Origin: Phocaeicola sartorii JCM 17136 = DSM 21941
GTDB lineage: Bacteria > Bacteroidota > Bacteroidia > Bacteroidales > Bacteroidaceae
Assembly: GCF_000614185.1 (NCBI RefSeq)
Contig: NZ_BAKM01000005.1
Span: 62,001-126,000, forward strand
Length of the DNA stretch: 64,000 bases
Reading direction: 5' to 3'
Position 1 is the stretch's first letter; every line of letters starts with the position of its first letter. The position numbers were made by a program, and so were the translations under genes. Under the pieces are notes generated by a model that saw only the letters and a list, made by a program, of their open reading frames with translations, ran no database searches and was not told where the DNA came from. Below are positions 37,016 through 45,596 of the stretch, in pieces.

Positions 37016-38053
37016 CTAAAAATATTTAGTGATGGAGGCATGGGCGAAGTTGTCCATCTCATTCATCATGTTTACAGAAGAAACGACGATAGGATAAGCG
37101 CATATCGCTCCTGTGCCTTCTCCCAGGCGGAGACCTAAATTTAATAAAGGGTGTACTTTCATGGCGTCCAATACCAGTTTATGACCGGTTTCGTCTCCCT
37201 GATGTCCGAATATGGCATACGACAGAACTTCCGGATGAAGTTTTGAGGCGGCCAGTATGCAGTTGGTCATGATGAAGCCGTCCACCAGAATAATCATTTT
37301 CAATTCTGCTGCCCGGAGCATGCCGCCTATTGCCATTACCATCTCATATCCTCCGAACCAGGCGATGATATTCTCGGCAGAACCGTCACCGGCATAATGG
37401 TCAACCGATTGCTTCAATACATTGTATTTATGGCGGATACCTTCTGAATCCAGTCCGCTTCCCGCACCTACACATTGCTCTAATGAAATACCTGTCAGCA
37501 AGTGCATCCAGATAGAGGAAGGCGAGGTGTTGCCGATACCCATTTCGCCAAAACTGACCACATTGCAGCCGTCAGCATGAATCATGTCCGTTATCTTTGC
37601 TCCATGTTCCAAACATAATTCCATTTCTTCCATGCTCATGGCAGGGCCTTTCAGGAAACTGCGTGTGCCACGTCCCACACTACAGTTGATAATGCCTTTC
37701 TCGTATGGAAGATCATAATCGACTCCTGAGTCTACCAATACAAGCTTAAAACCATGTTGGCGACATAAAAAGTTAACTCCGGCGCCACCATGCAGGAAAT
37801 TACTTAGTTGCTGCCATGTGATTTCTTTGGGGGACTTGCTTACCCCTTCTTCTACGATACCATGATCGGCTGCAAAAAGTACGTTGTGCGGATGGCTTAA
37901 TGTAGGGGAGAGGGTTTGCTGGATTAATCCGATTTGTAATGCAAGGTCTTCCAGAACGCCCAATGAGCCTTTGGGCTTTGTCAAATTGTTGATTTTGTCT
38001 ATCAGTGCCTCCCGAAGGTTTTCATCGGGATACTCAATATGAAAGTTTCTCAT
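37016..38053 (-). CDS. cobT: nicotinate-nucleotide:dimethylbenzimidazole phosphoribosyltransferase
   Basis: Activates the lower ligand base by making alpha-ribazole phosphate from nicotinate mononucleotide. The 345-aa protein has the [17 protein letters not shown] start, [24 protein letters not shown] and the catalytic glutamate segment [16 protein letters not shown] near residue 315. It lies nine bases after cobU. Confidence 0.95.
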   Translation of the reverse strand: MRNFHIEYPDENLREALIDKINNLTKPKGSLGVLEDLALQIGLIQQTLSPTLSHPHNVLFAADHGIVEEGVSKSPKEITWQQLSNFLHGGAGVNFLCRQHGFKLVLVDSGVDYDLPYEKGIINCSVGRGTRSFLKGPAMSMEEMELCLEHGAKITDMIHADGCNVVSFGEMGIGNTSPSSIWMHLLTGISLEQCVGAGSGLDSEGIRHKYNVLKQSVDHYAGDGSAENIIAWFGGYEMVMAIGGMLRAAELKMIILVDGFIMTNCILAASKLHPEVLSYAIFGHQGDETGHKLVLDAMKVHPLLNLGLRLGEGTGAICAYPIVVSSVNMMNEMDNFAHASITKYF

Positions 38054-38061
38054 TGTATTTA

Positions 38062-38571
38062 TTATTTTATAGGAACGGGAATTCCCGATACCATCAAATA
38101 TACCTGGTCTGCTTTTGAAGCTATATATTGGTTCATCCAGCCCTGTAAATCTGTAAAGCGGCGTTGAATGGCGTTTTCGGATACAGCCCCGGAACCTATT
38201 TCATTGGTTACGAAAATAAAAGTGGCATCCTGTCGGGTAAAGTTGTCAAACTCCTGTTTGACTGCCTGCAATGCAGCCTCTACATCCGCATCCAAATCAA
38301 AAAAAAAGTTGGTGCACCATAAGGTGACACAATCGATCAATACGACGCAATCTTTTACTTGATGGCGGCTCAGTTCCTTTTCCTCCTCTATATTCGTCCA
38401 TTCCGGTCCGCGTCTTTCCTGATGTTTGATGACGCGTTGGCGGAATTCTTCATCCCAGATGCGGGAAGTGGCCATATAGATGGGAGCGGGCGATAAACTT
38501 AAAGCCAATTTCTCCGCGTATGAGCTTTTGCCCGAACGCTGGCCGCCTGTGATTAAGATAATACGTTTCAT
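38062..38571 (-). CDS. cobU: adenosylcobinamide kinase / guanylyltransferase
   Basis: Bifunctional enzyme of about 169 aa that phosphorylates adenosylcobinamide and adds GMP. The P-loop [14 protein letters not shown] opens the protein. It continues with [17 protein letters not shown], a histidine-containing HQERRGPEW segment and [14 protein letters not shown] chose ATG 38571. A longer start at 38592 would run into the upstream FHA gene. Confidence 0.94.
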   Translation of the reverse strand: MKRIILITGGQRSGKSSYAEKLALSLSPAPIYMATSRIWDEEFRQRVIKHQERRGPEWTNIEEEKELSRHQVKDCVVLIDCVTLWCTNFFFDLDADVEAALQAVKQEFDNFTRQDATFIFVTNEIGSGAVSENAIQRRFTDLQGWMNQYIASKADQVYLMVSGIPVPIK

Positions 38572-38575
38572 TGTT

Positions 38576-39100
38576 CTACTTCTCGGCGGCACGCAGAATC
38601 AGCGTAGTCGCACCTAATGTGATGATGGCGCCTTCCTCAATCCGTATCCGGTCCTTGTTCCCTAAAATCTCGTTCATCAGAAATGTTCCTGTAATGCTGT
38701 CATTATCACGCAGGGTGTAAATGACTTCCCCTTGCTTGTTGCGTTTCACGTTAATGATGCAATGCCGTCTGTCCATGCTCGGATCTGATGTTTCGATGGG
38801 GATATCCACTTCAGTACCTTTGCTTCTGCGTCCTATCAGGTTGTCACCTTCCATCAAGGGCAATACTTGTTTGTAGCCGAATACATTTTCTACTACCACA
38901 ATACTTCCAAAATCCTCTTTATTGGCTTGTTCGTCCAATATTTCTTCTTTGCGGGTTGCTTTCAGCTTGGACTTTCCGATACGGATGCTGAATTGTTTTT
39001 TACACTGGTCGCATACAAAGACCAACGACTGGCCTTCTGTGTATTTGGTCTCATCAAAAGTTATATAGTTGTCACATTTGGGACACAAAACTCTTTTCAT
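38576..39100 (-). CDS. zinc-ribbon and FHA domain protein
   Basis: A 174-aa protein with an N-terminal zinc ribbon (CPKCDNYITFD then CDQCKKQF, four cysteines). After a linker comes an FHA domain (LIGRRSKGTEVDIPI, MDRRHCIINV, NDSITGTFLMNE), which binds phosphothreonine. It probably acts in a cytosolic signalling or scaffolding role (inference). It ends four bases before cobU, so it may be read through into the cobalamin genes. Confidence 0.87.
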   Translation of the reverse strand: MKRVLCPKCDNYITFDETKYTEGQSLVFVCDQCKKQFSIRIGKSKLKATRKEEILDEQANKEDFGSIVVVENVFGYKQVLPLMEGDNLIGRRSKGTEVDIPIETSDPSMDRRHCIINVKRNKQGEVIYTLRDNDSITGTFLMNEILGNKDRIRIEEGAIITLGATTLILRAAEK

Positions 39101-39115
39101 AAAAAATGATCTTGT

Positions 39116-40258
39116 TTATTTGGAACTCAACACCCATGCATTCTTGAACGCATCGTTCTGTTTCAGTTCATTTATTTTTTTATAAGCGGCGGCTTTATCT
39201 GCAAAACTGCACAAAGACAGGCGATAACGTCCGTTACCTTCTATGACTGTTACATCTTTGTATCCTTTTTGCTTGTACTCATTGAGTACTTGCTGGGCGT
39301 CATTGGCTGTCGGCAAACTGGATACGATGATATAATACTTGCTTTTTTTACTGTTCGACGGTGTTGCCGTTTCTTTCTTTTCAGAGGCGGGCTTGCTTAC
39401 GGCGACAGGTTTGTCAACCGGCTTGGCCGATGGCTGTTCTGTATTGTCCAACTTTGGTGCAACAGCATTCCTGGTGGGTGCTTCGTGTGCTTTGCCTACC
39501 TTCTCTACTTTTACCGCTACTGGTTTCAGCGTGTTCCGATTATTTTTGATATTCGATTTCTTGGGTTGTTGCGGCTTGGAAGGAACAGTAATCAAGGTCG
39601 TCGCCAAGGATTGTGAGCGAATGGCGTCAAACAGACCGTCCGTACCTAAGGAGGCATAATTGCCCTTGTCCACATACGTGTTCTCTACCGGAACGGACAA
39701 GAAGAAAAACAAGACTACAGCTACAGCCACAGCTACTGCATTTCCTATCCACTGGCGTTTGAAACGTACTGTTCTTTTTCTTTTTTCCTGTCGGGGAAGC
39801 AATTCCCTGGTTGCGGTAGAAACCGTTGAAGCAAGATGCTCCAATCTGTTGATAGAAAAAGAACTAAGCCCGTATAAGGCAGGCGATAACGCACCGTCCT
39901 CATTGGGATGAAACTCGTATGTGCTATGAATATTATAATGTAAGACACCTATGCCATGCATTTCTGCACATCCATTTTGGTATAGTTGTTCTTTTAATCC
40001 GGCCACCTCTTTTTCTATCATGCGTGTGGCATCAGGAAAATCGGTGTGATGGGCTTGCATATACGATTGAACTAATAAACCGTCGTTTATAGTCAATTGG
40101 GGATTGAAACCAATGGTACGTACAGGGGGAAGATAAAGATTTTCCTCCTTGACATACCGTGCCGGTTGATAGTGCGCTATAAAACCGCCAAAGTCTGGAA
40201 TAATCACACAATCATTTTCCAGTAACAGAATTTCTATATGTCTAGCCAATTCAATCAT
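39116..40258 (-). CDS. HU-CCDC81 and SPOR domain membrane protein
   Basis: A 380-aa Bacteroidetes protein. The N-terminal 140 residues hold the HU-like CCDC81-type domains (VIIPDFGGFIAHYQPARY, then GCAEMHGIGVLHYNIHSTYE). One transmembrane helix lies at about 170-189. A long lysine/alanine/proline-rich periplasmic linker leads to a C-terminal SPOR domain (KYYIIVSSLPTANDAQQVLN) that binds denuded peptidoglycan. It likely links a cytosolic DNA-binding-like domain to the division site (inference). It is the first gene of the minus-strand run that continues into FHA and cobUTSC. Confidence 0.87.
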   Translation of the reverse strand: MIELARHIEILLLENDCVIIPDFGGFIAHYQPARYVKEENLYLPPVRTIGFNPQLTINDGLLVQSYMQAHHTDFPDATRMIEKEVAGLKEQLYQNGCAEMHGIGVLHYNIHSTYEFHPNEDGALSPALYGLSSFSINRLEHLASTVSTATRELLPRQEKRKRTVRFKRQWIGNAVAVAVAVVLFFFLSVPVENTYVDKGNYASLGTDGLFDAIRSQSLATTLITVPSKPQQPKKSNIKNNRNTLKPVAVKVEKVGKAHEAPTRNAVAPKLDNTEQPSAKPVDKPVAVSKPASEKKETATPSNSKKSKYYIIVSSLPTANDAQQVLNEYKQKGYKDVTVIEGNGRYRLSLCSFADKAAAYKKINELKQNDAFKNAWVLSSK

Positions 40259-40262
40259 ATCG

Positions 40263-40270
40263 CAAAATTA
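40263..40270 (-). promoter_or_regulatory. possible -7 element of the SPOR gene
   Basis: Minus-strand TAATTTTG matches TAnnTTTG but lies only four bases before the ATG, implying an almost leaderless mRNA. Confidence 0.35.
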
Positions 40271-40335
40271 GCATTTTTATTCCGTTTCAACGCAACTTTT
40301 ATGGAAGAAAATAACAACTCACTCATAATTTATTG

Positions 40336-40343
40336 TAATTTTG
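40336..40343 (+). promoter_or_regulatory. -7 element of ugd
   Basis: TAATTTTG matches TAnnTTTG, 33 bases before ATG 40377. Confidence 0.45.
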
Positions 40344-40376
40344 CAGCGAAAAAGTCAGACTAACGAATTAAATAAA

Positions 40377-41689
40377 ATGAATATAGCGATTGTAGGAACC
40401 GGGTATGTAGGGCTTGTTACCGGAACGTGTTTTGCCGAAACCGGCGTGGATGTAACTTGTGTAGATGTGAATGCGGATAAGATTGCTAATCTGCAAAAGG
40501 GTATTATCCTATTTATGAACCGGGGTTGGAAGATATGGTCTTGCGTAATGTGAAAGCCGGACGTCTTCATTTCACCACTTCTTTAGAGAGTTGTCTGGAT
40601 AATGTGGATATTGTGTTCAGTGCTGTGGGCACGCCTCCCGATGAGGACGGAAGCGCCGACTTGCGCTATGTGCTTGAAGTTGCCAGGACGATTGGTGCTA
40701 ACATGAAGAAATATACCTTGGTCGTGACCAAGAGTACGGTGCCTGTGGGTACGGCCCGGAAAGTGAAAGCGGCCATCCGGGAGGAATTGGAGAAAAGAGG
40801 GGAGTCTATAGATTTCGATGTGGCTTCTAATCCGGAATTCTTGAAAGAAGGTAATGCTATTGATGACTTTATGAGTCCGGACCGTGTGGTGGTGGGAGTG
40901 GAGTCGGAAAGGGCTAAAAAGCTGATGACCAAGCTTTATAAACCTTTCATGTTGGTTAACTTCCGTGTTATCTTCATGGATATTCCTTCTGCCGAGATGA
41001 CCAAATATGCGGCAAACTCCATGCTGGCCACTCGTATCAGCTTTATGAACGATATTGCCAACCTGTGCGAGCTGGTGGGAGCTGACGTAAATATGGTACG
41101 CGATGGAATAGGTTCCGACAGCCGTATCGGTCGTAAGTTCCTGTATCCGGGATGCGGTTACGGTGGCTCTTGTTTTCCGAAGGATGTGAAGGCGCTGATT
41201 AAAACTGCCGAGCAGAACGGCTATTCCATGCAGGTGCTGAAAGCGGTGGAAGATGTGAACGAAAATCAGAAAGGCATTTTGTTCGAGAAACTGGTAAAAG
41301 TGTTCAATGGAGATTTGAAAGGCAAGACAGTGGCTTTGTGGGGACTTGCATTCAAGCCCGGTACGGACGATATGCGTGAGGCTCCGGCTTTGGTACTTAT
41401 TGAGAAATTGAAACAGTCGGGTTGCAATGTCCGCGCATACGATCCTGCTGCTATGGATGAGTCCCGCCGCCGGATAGGAGAGTCGGTTTATTATGCGCAC
41501 GACATGTATGACGCGGCTCTTGATGCGGATGCGTTGATTCTGGTAACCGAGTGGAAAGAGTTCCGTCTTCCTACCTGGGGAGTAATCAAGAAGGCGATGA
41601 AGCAGCCTGTAGTGCTTGACGGACGAAATATTTATGATGGTGACGAACTACAGGAAATGGGGTTTGTTTATCATTGCATTGGTCGATAA
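40377..41689 (+). CDS. ugd: UDP-glucose 6-dehydrogenase, frameshifted near 40508
   Basis: Oxidises UDP-glucose to UDP-glucuronate for capsule and polysaccharide synthesis. Repaired length is 437 aa, standard for the family. The Rossmann start [20 protein letters not shown] is followed by [30 protein letters not shown] and the catalytic cysteine in [33 protein letters not shown] segment follows. The frame breaks at the CC at 40508-40509. A third C restores [13 protein letters not shown]. It is probably co-transcribed with the next lipoprotein. Confidence 0.93.
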
Positions 41690-41709
41690 ATAAAATAGAG
41701 AGAAGAACC

Positions 41710-42498
41710 ATGTACAAACGTTTTTCGATAATAATGTTGGCTGTCGCGCTGTCTTCTTGTGGGACTCCGCAACAAAAAACATCCGCCCAGGAAGAAAACA
41801 AGGAAGCAAAATCTTTGTTGGAAGGTATATGGTTGGACGATAATACGGAAGCGGCATTGCTGAGGGTGAAAGGCGACACCTTGTTTTATGCAGATGCCGC
41901 TACAGCTCCCGTTGCTTTTAAAATCATAGGCGATTCGTTGATCACGTATGGTGCACGGACTAATGGTTATAAGATAGAGAAGCAAGGGGAGCATATTTTT
42001 TGGTTTCATTCGGCTGTAGGAGATGTGATACGTCTGCATAAGGCCGATACGGAGAATGATTCTCTGGCGTTTATCCATACTCAGGAAGTCCCTGTTTATA
42101 ACGAGGTGATAAAGAAAGATTCGGTGGTGACATTCGACAATGTCCGTTATCGCGGATATGTGTACATTAATCCGTCAAAGATTAAAGTGATGCGTCCGGG
42201 AGTTTCGGAGGAAGGACTTGGGGTGGATAATGTATATTATGACAATATCATACATATCTGCGTGTATGAGGGCAGAAAGAGTCTTTATGCCAAAGATATA
42301 ACGAAACAAATGTTCAAAGATATAGTTCCGGATGATTTTTTGCAATGGGCTATATTGTCGGATATGGATTTTATGGGTGTTGATTCCAAAGGGTATCATT
42401 ATCAGGCCACGGTGTGTGTGCCTGACGATGCGTCTTGTTATATGGTTAATATCACTGCCGGTAAGGATGGAGGACTTTCATTCGAGCTGGTCAGGTAG
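41710..42498 (+). CDS. lipoprotein, possibly DUF4738 family
   Basis: Predicted lipoprotein of 262 aa with signal MYKRFSIIMLAVALSSCG and a cysteine at residue 17. The mature part is beta-rich (LLEGIWLDDNTEAALLRVKG, later VYINPSKIKVMRPGVSEEGL). I recall this as the Bacteroidales DUF4738 family but cannot confirm it. The start at ATG 41710 lies 20 bases after ugd. Function unknown. Confidence 0.7.
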   Translation: MYKRFSIIMLAVALSSCGTPQQKTSAQEENKEAKSLLEGIWLDDNTEAALLRVKGDTLFYADAATAPVAFKIIGDSLITYGARTNGYKIEKQGEHIFWFHSAVGDVIRLHKADTENDSLAFIHTQEVPVYNEVIKKDSVVTFDNVRYRGYVYINPSKIKVMRPGVSEEGLGVDNVYYDNIIHICVYEGRKSLYAKDITKQMFKDIVPDDFLQWAILSDMDFMGVDSKGYHYQATVCVPDDASCYMVNITAGKDGGLSFELVR

Positions 42499-42682
42499 TC
42501 GTGATGGTTGCATCTTTTTTTCATTCAGCACATAGGTTTATCAGGCATAACCAGGAATCAGCCTGACAGTAGGGAAGCGGAGAGTCCGAGAAGCCGGATC
42601 GTGAAAGGTCCGGGGATCACAGTGGGATACATGACTATCGTATTATTGTAAAAAAAAGTATGTGGACTTCGTGGGCCAAGTA
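42499..42682. other. intergenic G-rich stretch of unknown nature
   Basis: Includes a purine-rich, GC-richer section around 42560-42625 with possible pairing (CCGGATC / GGTCCGG). It is not assignable to any RNA family I can name. Confidence 0.35.
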
Positions 42683-42748
42683 AGTGGTGTTACTTTGCCT
42701 GCGGACATATATTACTTTGTTCACGAACATATATTACTTTTTTTAGTG
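42683..42748. repeat. degenerate 22-base tandem repeat, about 3 copies
   Basis: Units start at 42683, 42705 and 42727, each containing TTACTTT. Copies two and three share ACATATATTACTTT exactly. Confidence 0.5.
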
Positions 42749-42814
42749 GAATATGGGCCGGCAGAAATTTAGTGGGAACCATACGTTTTAAAAATACGTC
42801 AGCATGTTCTGCGT

Positions 42815-42920
42815 ACCGGCCTAGTTTGTCTAGTGCACCGGCCTAGCTTGTTCAGTGCACCAGCCTAGTTTGTTCAGTGCACCGGCCTAGTTTGTTCAGT
42901 GTACCGGCCTAGCTTGTTCA
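42815..42920. repeat. 22-base tandem repeat, 4.8 copies
   Basis: Five successive units of 22 bases built around ACCGGCCTAG and TTGTTCAGTG, with one to three differences between copies. It lies in an 814-base intergenic region 390 bases before the YdcF-GNAT gene. Confidence 0.85.
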
Positions 42921-43312
42921 TTACTCTCTCACTAAACAGACATGCTTCTTTCTTCTCTCATCCTTTCATCTTATGCAATACACACAGACAATCAGCCGGT
43001 TAAAACTGAAACCACTTCCCCTTACTCCCGTTTCAGCCGTATGAGGTGTAAAATCGTTGTTTTACTGACGCGATGAGAACACGTTTGGGAAAAGTTGGAA
43101 TTTGCTCTATCTTTAACCTGCATAAACTTTTTTGTCTCATCGGATTTGTTTAAGTTTGTATCTTAATGGAACAGTCCGTCAATTATAAAAAACGTTTGTC
43201 GGAGAATGAAGAATTTTATGAGCGTTAATAAGATTTGTACAGGTTTGCTTATTTGGACAATGGGATATTCAAACCGATAAAAAAATGCCGAAGTATTGTA
43301 ATCGTAGAGTTT

Positions 43313-44260
43313 ATGAATAAAACAATCCTATTATTAGGAGCATCAAATGACGTCAATGGTGAGTTAAGCCAAATGGCTATTGACAGATTGGAATGTGCAT
43401 ATTCAATATATGCAAACAATCCTGATATCAGATTCTTATGCACGGGAGGATTTGGAGAACATTTTAATACGACCCAAATGCCTCATGCCGAATATTTGCG
43501 ACAATGGTTGTTGCTAAAAGGGGTTAAGAACGAAAATTTTCTTCCGCATATCATATCATCCAATACGTATGAAGACATCCATAAATTGAAAGAAGTGATA
43601 AACTGTATGTCAATAGATTTATTGATTGTCGTGACTTCTGATTTTCATGTGGAAAGGGTACGTATGTTATACGAAATGTTCATTCGTCATGAGAATGTGA
43701 TATTTATTCCTGCTACCTCTGCCTTATCAAGCAATGAACTACATGCCCGTATGGCGTATGAAGAAAAAGCCATTCAATTCTTGAAAAATCAAATCTGTAT
43801 CCGTCAGGCTACATTTGATGATATTCTCGAATTAAAAAACTTATATCAAGGAACGGTATTGACTATAAACAGGCAAGATTATTCACAGGAAGAAGTAGAC
43901 GACTGGGCATCGTGCGGAGACGATCTTTCCCATATAAGAAAGAGGATAGAAACTCATTATTTTATTGTAGCTGTTAATCCACTATCGCAGATCGTTGGTT
44001 TTTCGTCCATTACACCGCAAGGTTATTTACACTCCATGTTTGTTCACAAAGATTTTCAGGGTAAAGGCATTGCCACTCTGCTTTTAAAAGAAATAGAACG
44101 GTATGCAATGGAAAATAAAATAGTTCGGATAACCTCAGAAGTAAGTATAACCGCCCGCCCCTTCTTTGAAAAATGGGGTTATACGGTAGAGATTGAACAA
44201 AAACGTAAGGCCAATCAACTTTGCCTGACGAATTATTGGATGACCAAAGAGCTGATTTAA
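43313..44260 (+). CDS. YdcF (DUF218) and GNAT acetyltransferase fusion protein
   Basis: A 315-aa protein with two domains. Residues 1 to about 160 form a DUF218/YdcF-like domain (ILLLGASNDVNGELSQMAID, FLCTGGFGEHFN, VVTSDFHVERVRML). Residues about 165-315 are a GNAT acetyltransferase with ICIRQATFDDILELKNLY and the acetyl-CoA loop DFQGKGIATLLLKEIE, then FFEKWGYTVE. ATG 43313 is preferred. An upstream in-frame start at 43235 adds residues unlike the family. It is followed after 13 bases by the metallo-beta-lactamase. The acceptor substrate is unknown. Confidence 0.82.
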   Translation: MNKTILLLGASNDVNGELSQMAIDRLECAYSIYANNPDIRFLCTGGFGEHFNTTQMPHAEYLRQWLLLKGVKNENFLPHIISSNTYEDIHKLKEVINCMSIDLLIVVTSDFHVERVRMLYEMFIRHENVIFIPATSALSSNELHARMAYEEKAIQFLKNQICIRQATFDDILELKNLYQGTVLTINRQDYSQEEVDDWASCGDDLSHIRKRIETHYFIVAVNPLSQIVGFSSITPQGYLHSMFVHKDFQGKGIATLLLKEIERYAMENKIVRITSEVSITARPFFEKWGYTVEIEQKRKANQLCLTNYWMTKELI

Positions 44261-44273
44261 ACACTATTATACC

Positions 44274-45161
44274 ATGAAGGGAGTAATTACAATCTATCTA
44301 AGCGTAGTATTGGCATTTTTAACAGGATGCTCAACCATGAAAAAACTATCAAATGGAACAACTGTTTACCATTATGCTAACGGATTTGTTACTGATAGCG
44401 ATAATAAAATAGTAGCTCATTACGCCAATGGTTTTATAACAAAGTATTCTGATATTGCTACCCAAAAGCATATTAAGATAAACAGTGATTTAGAACTATT
44501 CAAACTGACGTCTGATTGTTACCTATATACGGCTTGGGCAGATATGGGACATTGGGGACGTGTCGGTTCGAATGGACTTGTTGTGATTAGCAAAGGGAAA
44601 GCTCTTTTGATTGATTCGCCTACCCTTGAATCGCAAACTGTTGAGTTGGCTTGGTGGTTTGATAAAAACTTGAACGTAACCTTTGAATCGTTTATTCCCG
44701 GACATTGGCACGGTGATTGTGTGGGAGGATTGACTTGGCTGAATCGGAATGGCATCAAGAGCTATGCCAACCGCTTGACAAATGAGATACTGGCATCCAA
44801 AGGGCTTGAACAAGCAAATACAAGTTTTTCAGATTCATTATTATTCAAGGTAGGAGACATCCGAATTGAAGCATATTATTTAGGCGGAGGACATGCAGTC
44901 GATAATATTGTGGTATGGATTCCAGCTGAAAAAATTCTGTTTGGCGGATGTATGCTTAAAGATATGGAAACCTCGAATATCGGCAATATTTCGGATGCCG
45001 CTCCGCTTGAAGAGTGGCTGCAAACCATAGACCGGGTGGAACAGCAATTTCCCAATGTGGAATATGTTATCCCCGGGCACGGCAAATACGGAGGGAAAGA
45101 GTTGTTTAAGCATACCAAAACGATTATAGAGAATGAATGGCAGGCTAAAATGAGCAAATAA
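44274..45161 (+). CDS. subclass B1 metallo-beta-lactamase, CcrA/CfiA-like, lipoprotein
   Basis: Predicted zinc beta-lactamase of 295 aa. All six B1 zinc ligands are present: H144, H146 and D148 in GHWHGDCVGG, H207 in LGGGHAVDNIVVW, C226 in FGGCMLKD and H269 in VIPGHGKYGG. K229 and the NIGNISDA segment match the substrate-binding region of CcrA/CfiA. The signal peptide ends in a lipobox FLTGC (C19), so it is probably membrane-anchored. The protein is about 45 residues longer than CcrA because of an N-terminal section with a duplicated HYANGF motif. Activity on carbapenems is expected from the family but not proven. No insertion sequence or resistance genes adjoin it. Confidence 0.88.
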   Translation: MKGVITIYLSVVLAFLTGCSTMKKLSNGTTVYHYANGFVTDSDNKIVAHYANGFITKYSDIATQKHIKINSDLELFKLTSDCYLYTAWADMGHWGRVGSNGLVVISKGKALLIDSPTLESQTVELAWWFDKNLNVTFESFIPGHWHGDCVGGLTWLNRNGIKSYANRLTNEILASKGLEQANTSFSDSLLFKVGDIRIEAYYLGGGHAVDNIVVWIPAEKILFGGCMLKDMETSNIGNISDAAPLEEWLQTIDRVEQQFPNVEYVIPGHGKYGGKELFKHTKTIIENEWQAKMSK

Positions 45162-45198
45162 TTCAGATTATAAAGTCATATAATTCTATCCTAAGTGA

Positions 45199-45226
45199 AA
45201 GTCTTGAAGTAGTTCAAGACTTTTGT
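45199..45226 (+). terminator. terminator after the metallo-beta-lactamase gene
   Basis: Perfect ten-base stem AAGTCTTGAA / TTCAAGACTT with a four-base loop and TT following. Confidence 0.8.
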
Positions 45227-45241
45227 TGTATATCATCCGAC

Positions 45242-45249
45242 TAACTTTG
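45242..45249 (+). promoter_or_regulatory. -7 element in front of a receptor remnant
   Basis: TAACTTTG matches TAnnTTTG, followed by an ATG at 45267 that opens only a short frame. It was probably the promoter of a gene now largely deleted. Confidence 0.4.
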
Positions 45250-45307
45250 CCACCAAAATTTAACTCATGGATGATAAAATGCAATTGAACAAAATAATCA
45301 TATCCAC

Positions 45308-45460
45308 ATGCCTCAAGCAAATGTCCGTTTTAAGGGACAATATGTAGATATGAACAGTGGTTTTTATTCACGGACTTTCTCAATGGACTTTATGTACCGT
45401 TTTGGCGGGTACAAACGAAAAGAGATAAAAAAGGTGGACGCATCACGATTCGGGTATTAA
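45308..45460 (+). pseudogene. C-terminal remnant of an outer-membrane beta-barrel receptor
   Basis: About 50 codons ending FMYRFGGYKRKEIKKVDASR plus three residues. This matches the last strand and tail of TonB-receptor-like outer-membrane proteins (PQANVRFKGQYVDMNS before it). The hundreds of upstream residues of such proteins are missing. A promoter element and start codon lie only 40-60 bases upstream in another frame, so an internal deletion has fused the two ends. Confidence 0.6.
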
Positions 45461-45540
45461 TTCCCCAGGAACATGAAAACAAATAGCACTTTCTCACCGC
45501 TGATGAAACATAGCCACTTTCATCTCCATAAAAATAAAAT

Positions 45541-45568
45541 AGGAAGAAAACCGGCCGGTCTTCTTCCT
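45541..45568 (-). terminator. terminator after the DEAD-box gene
   Basis: Fourteen-base stem AGGAAGAAAACCGG / CCGGTCTTCTTCCT with one mismatch, running into T-rich minus-strand sequence. Confidence 0.75.
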
Positions 45569-45596
45569 AATTCTTTTTATATATCGCGTGCGCTTC

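Noticed and set aside
42815..42920. CRISPR array
   Set aside because: The 22-base units are directly adjacent with no spacers, and no cas gene is present.
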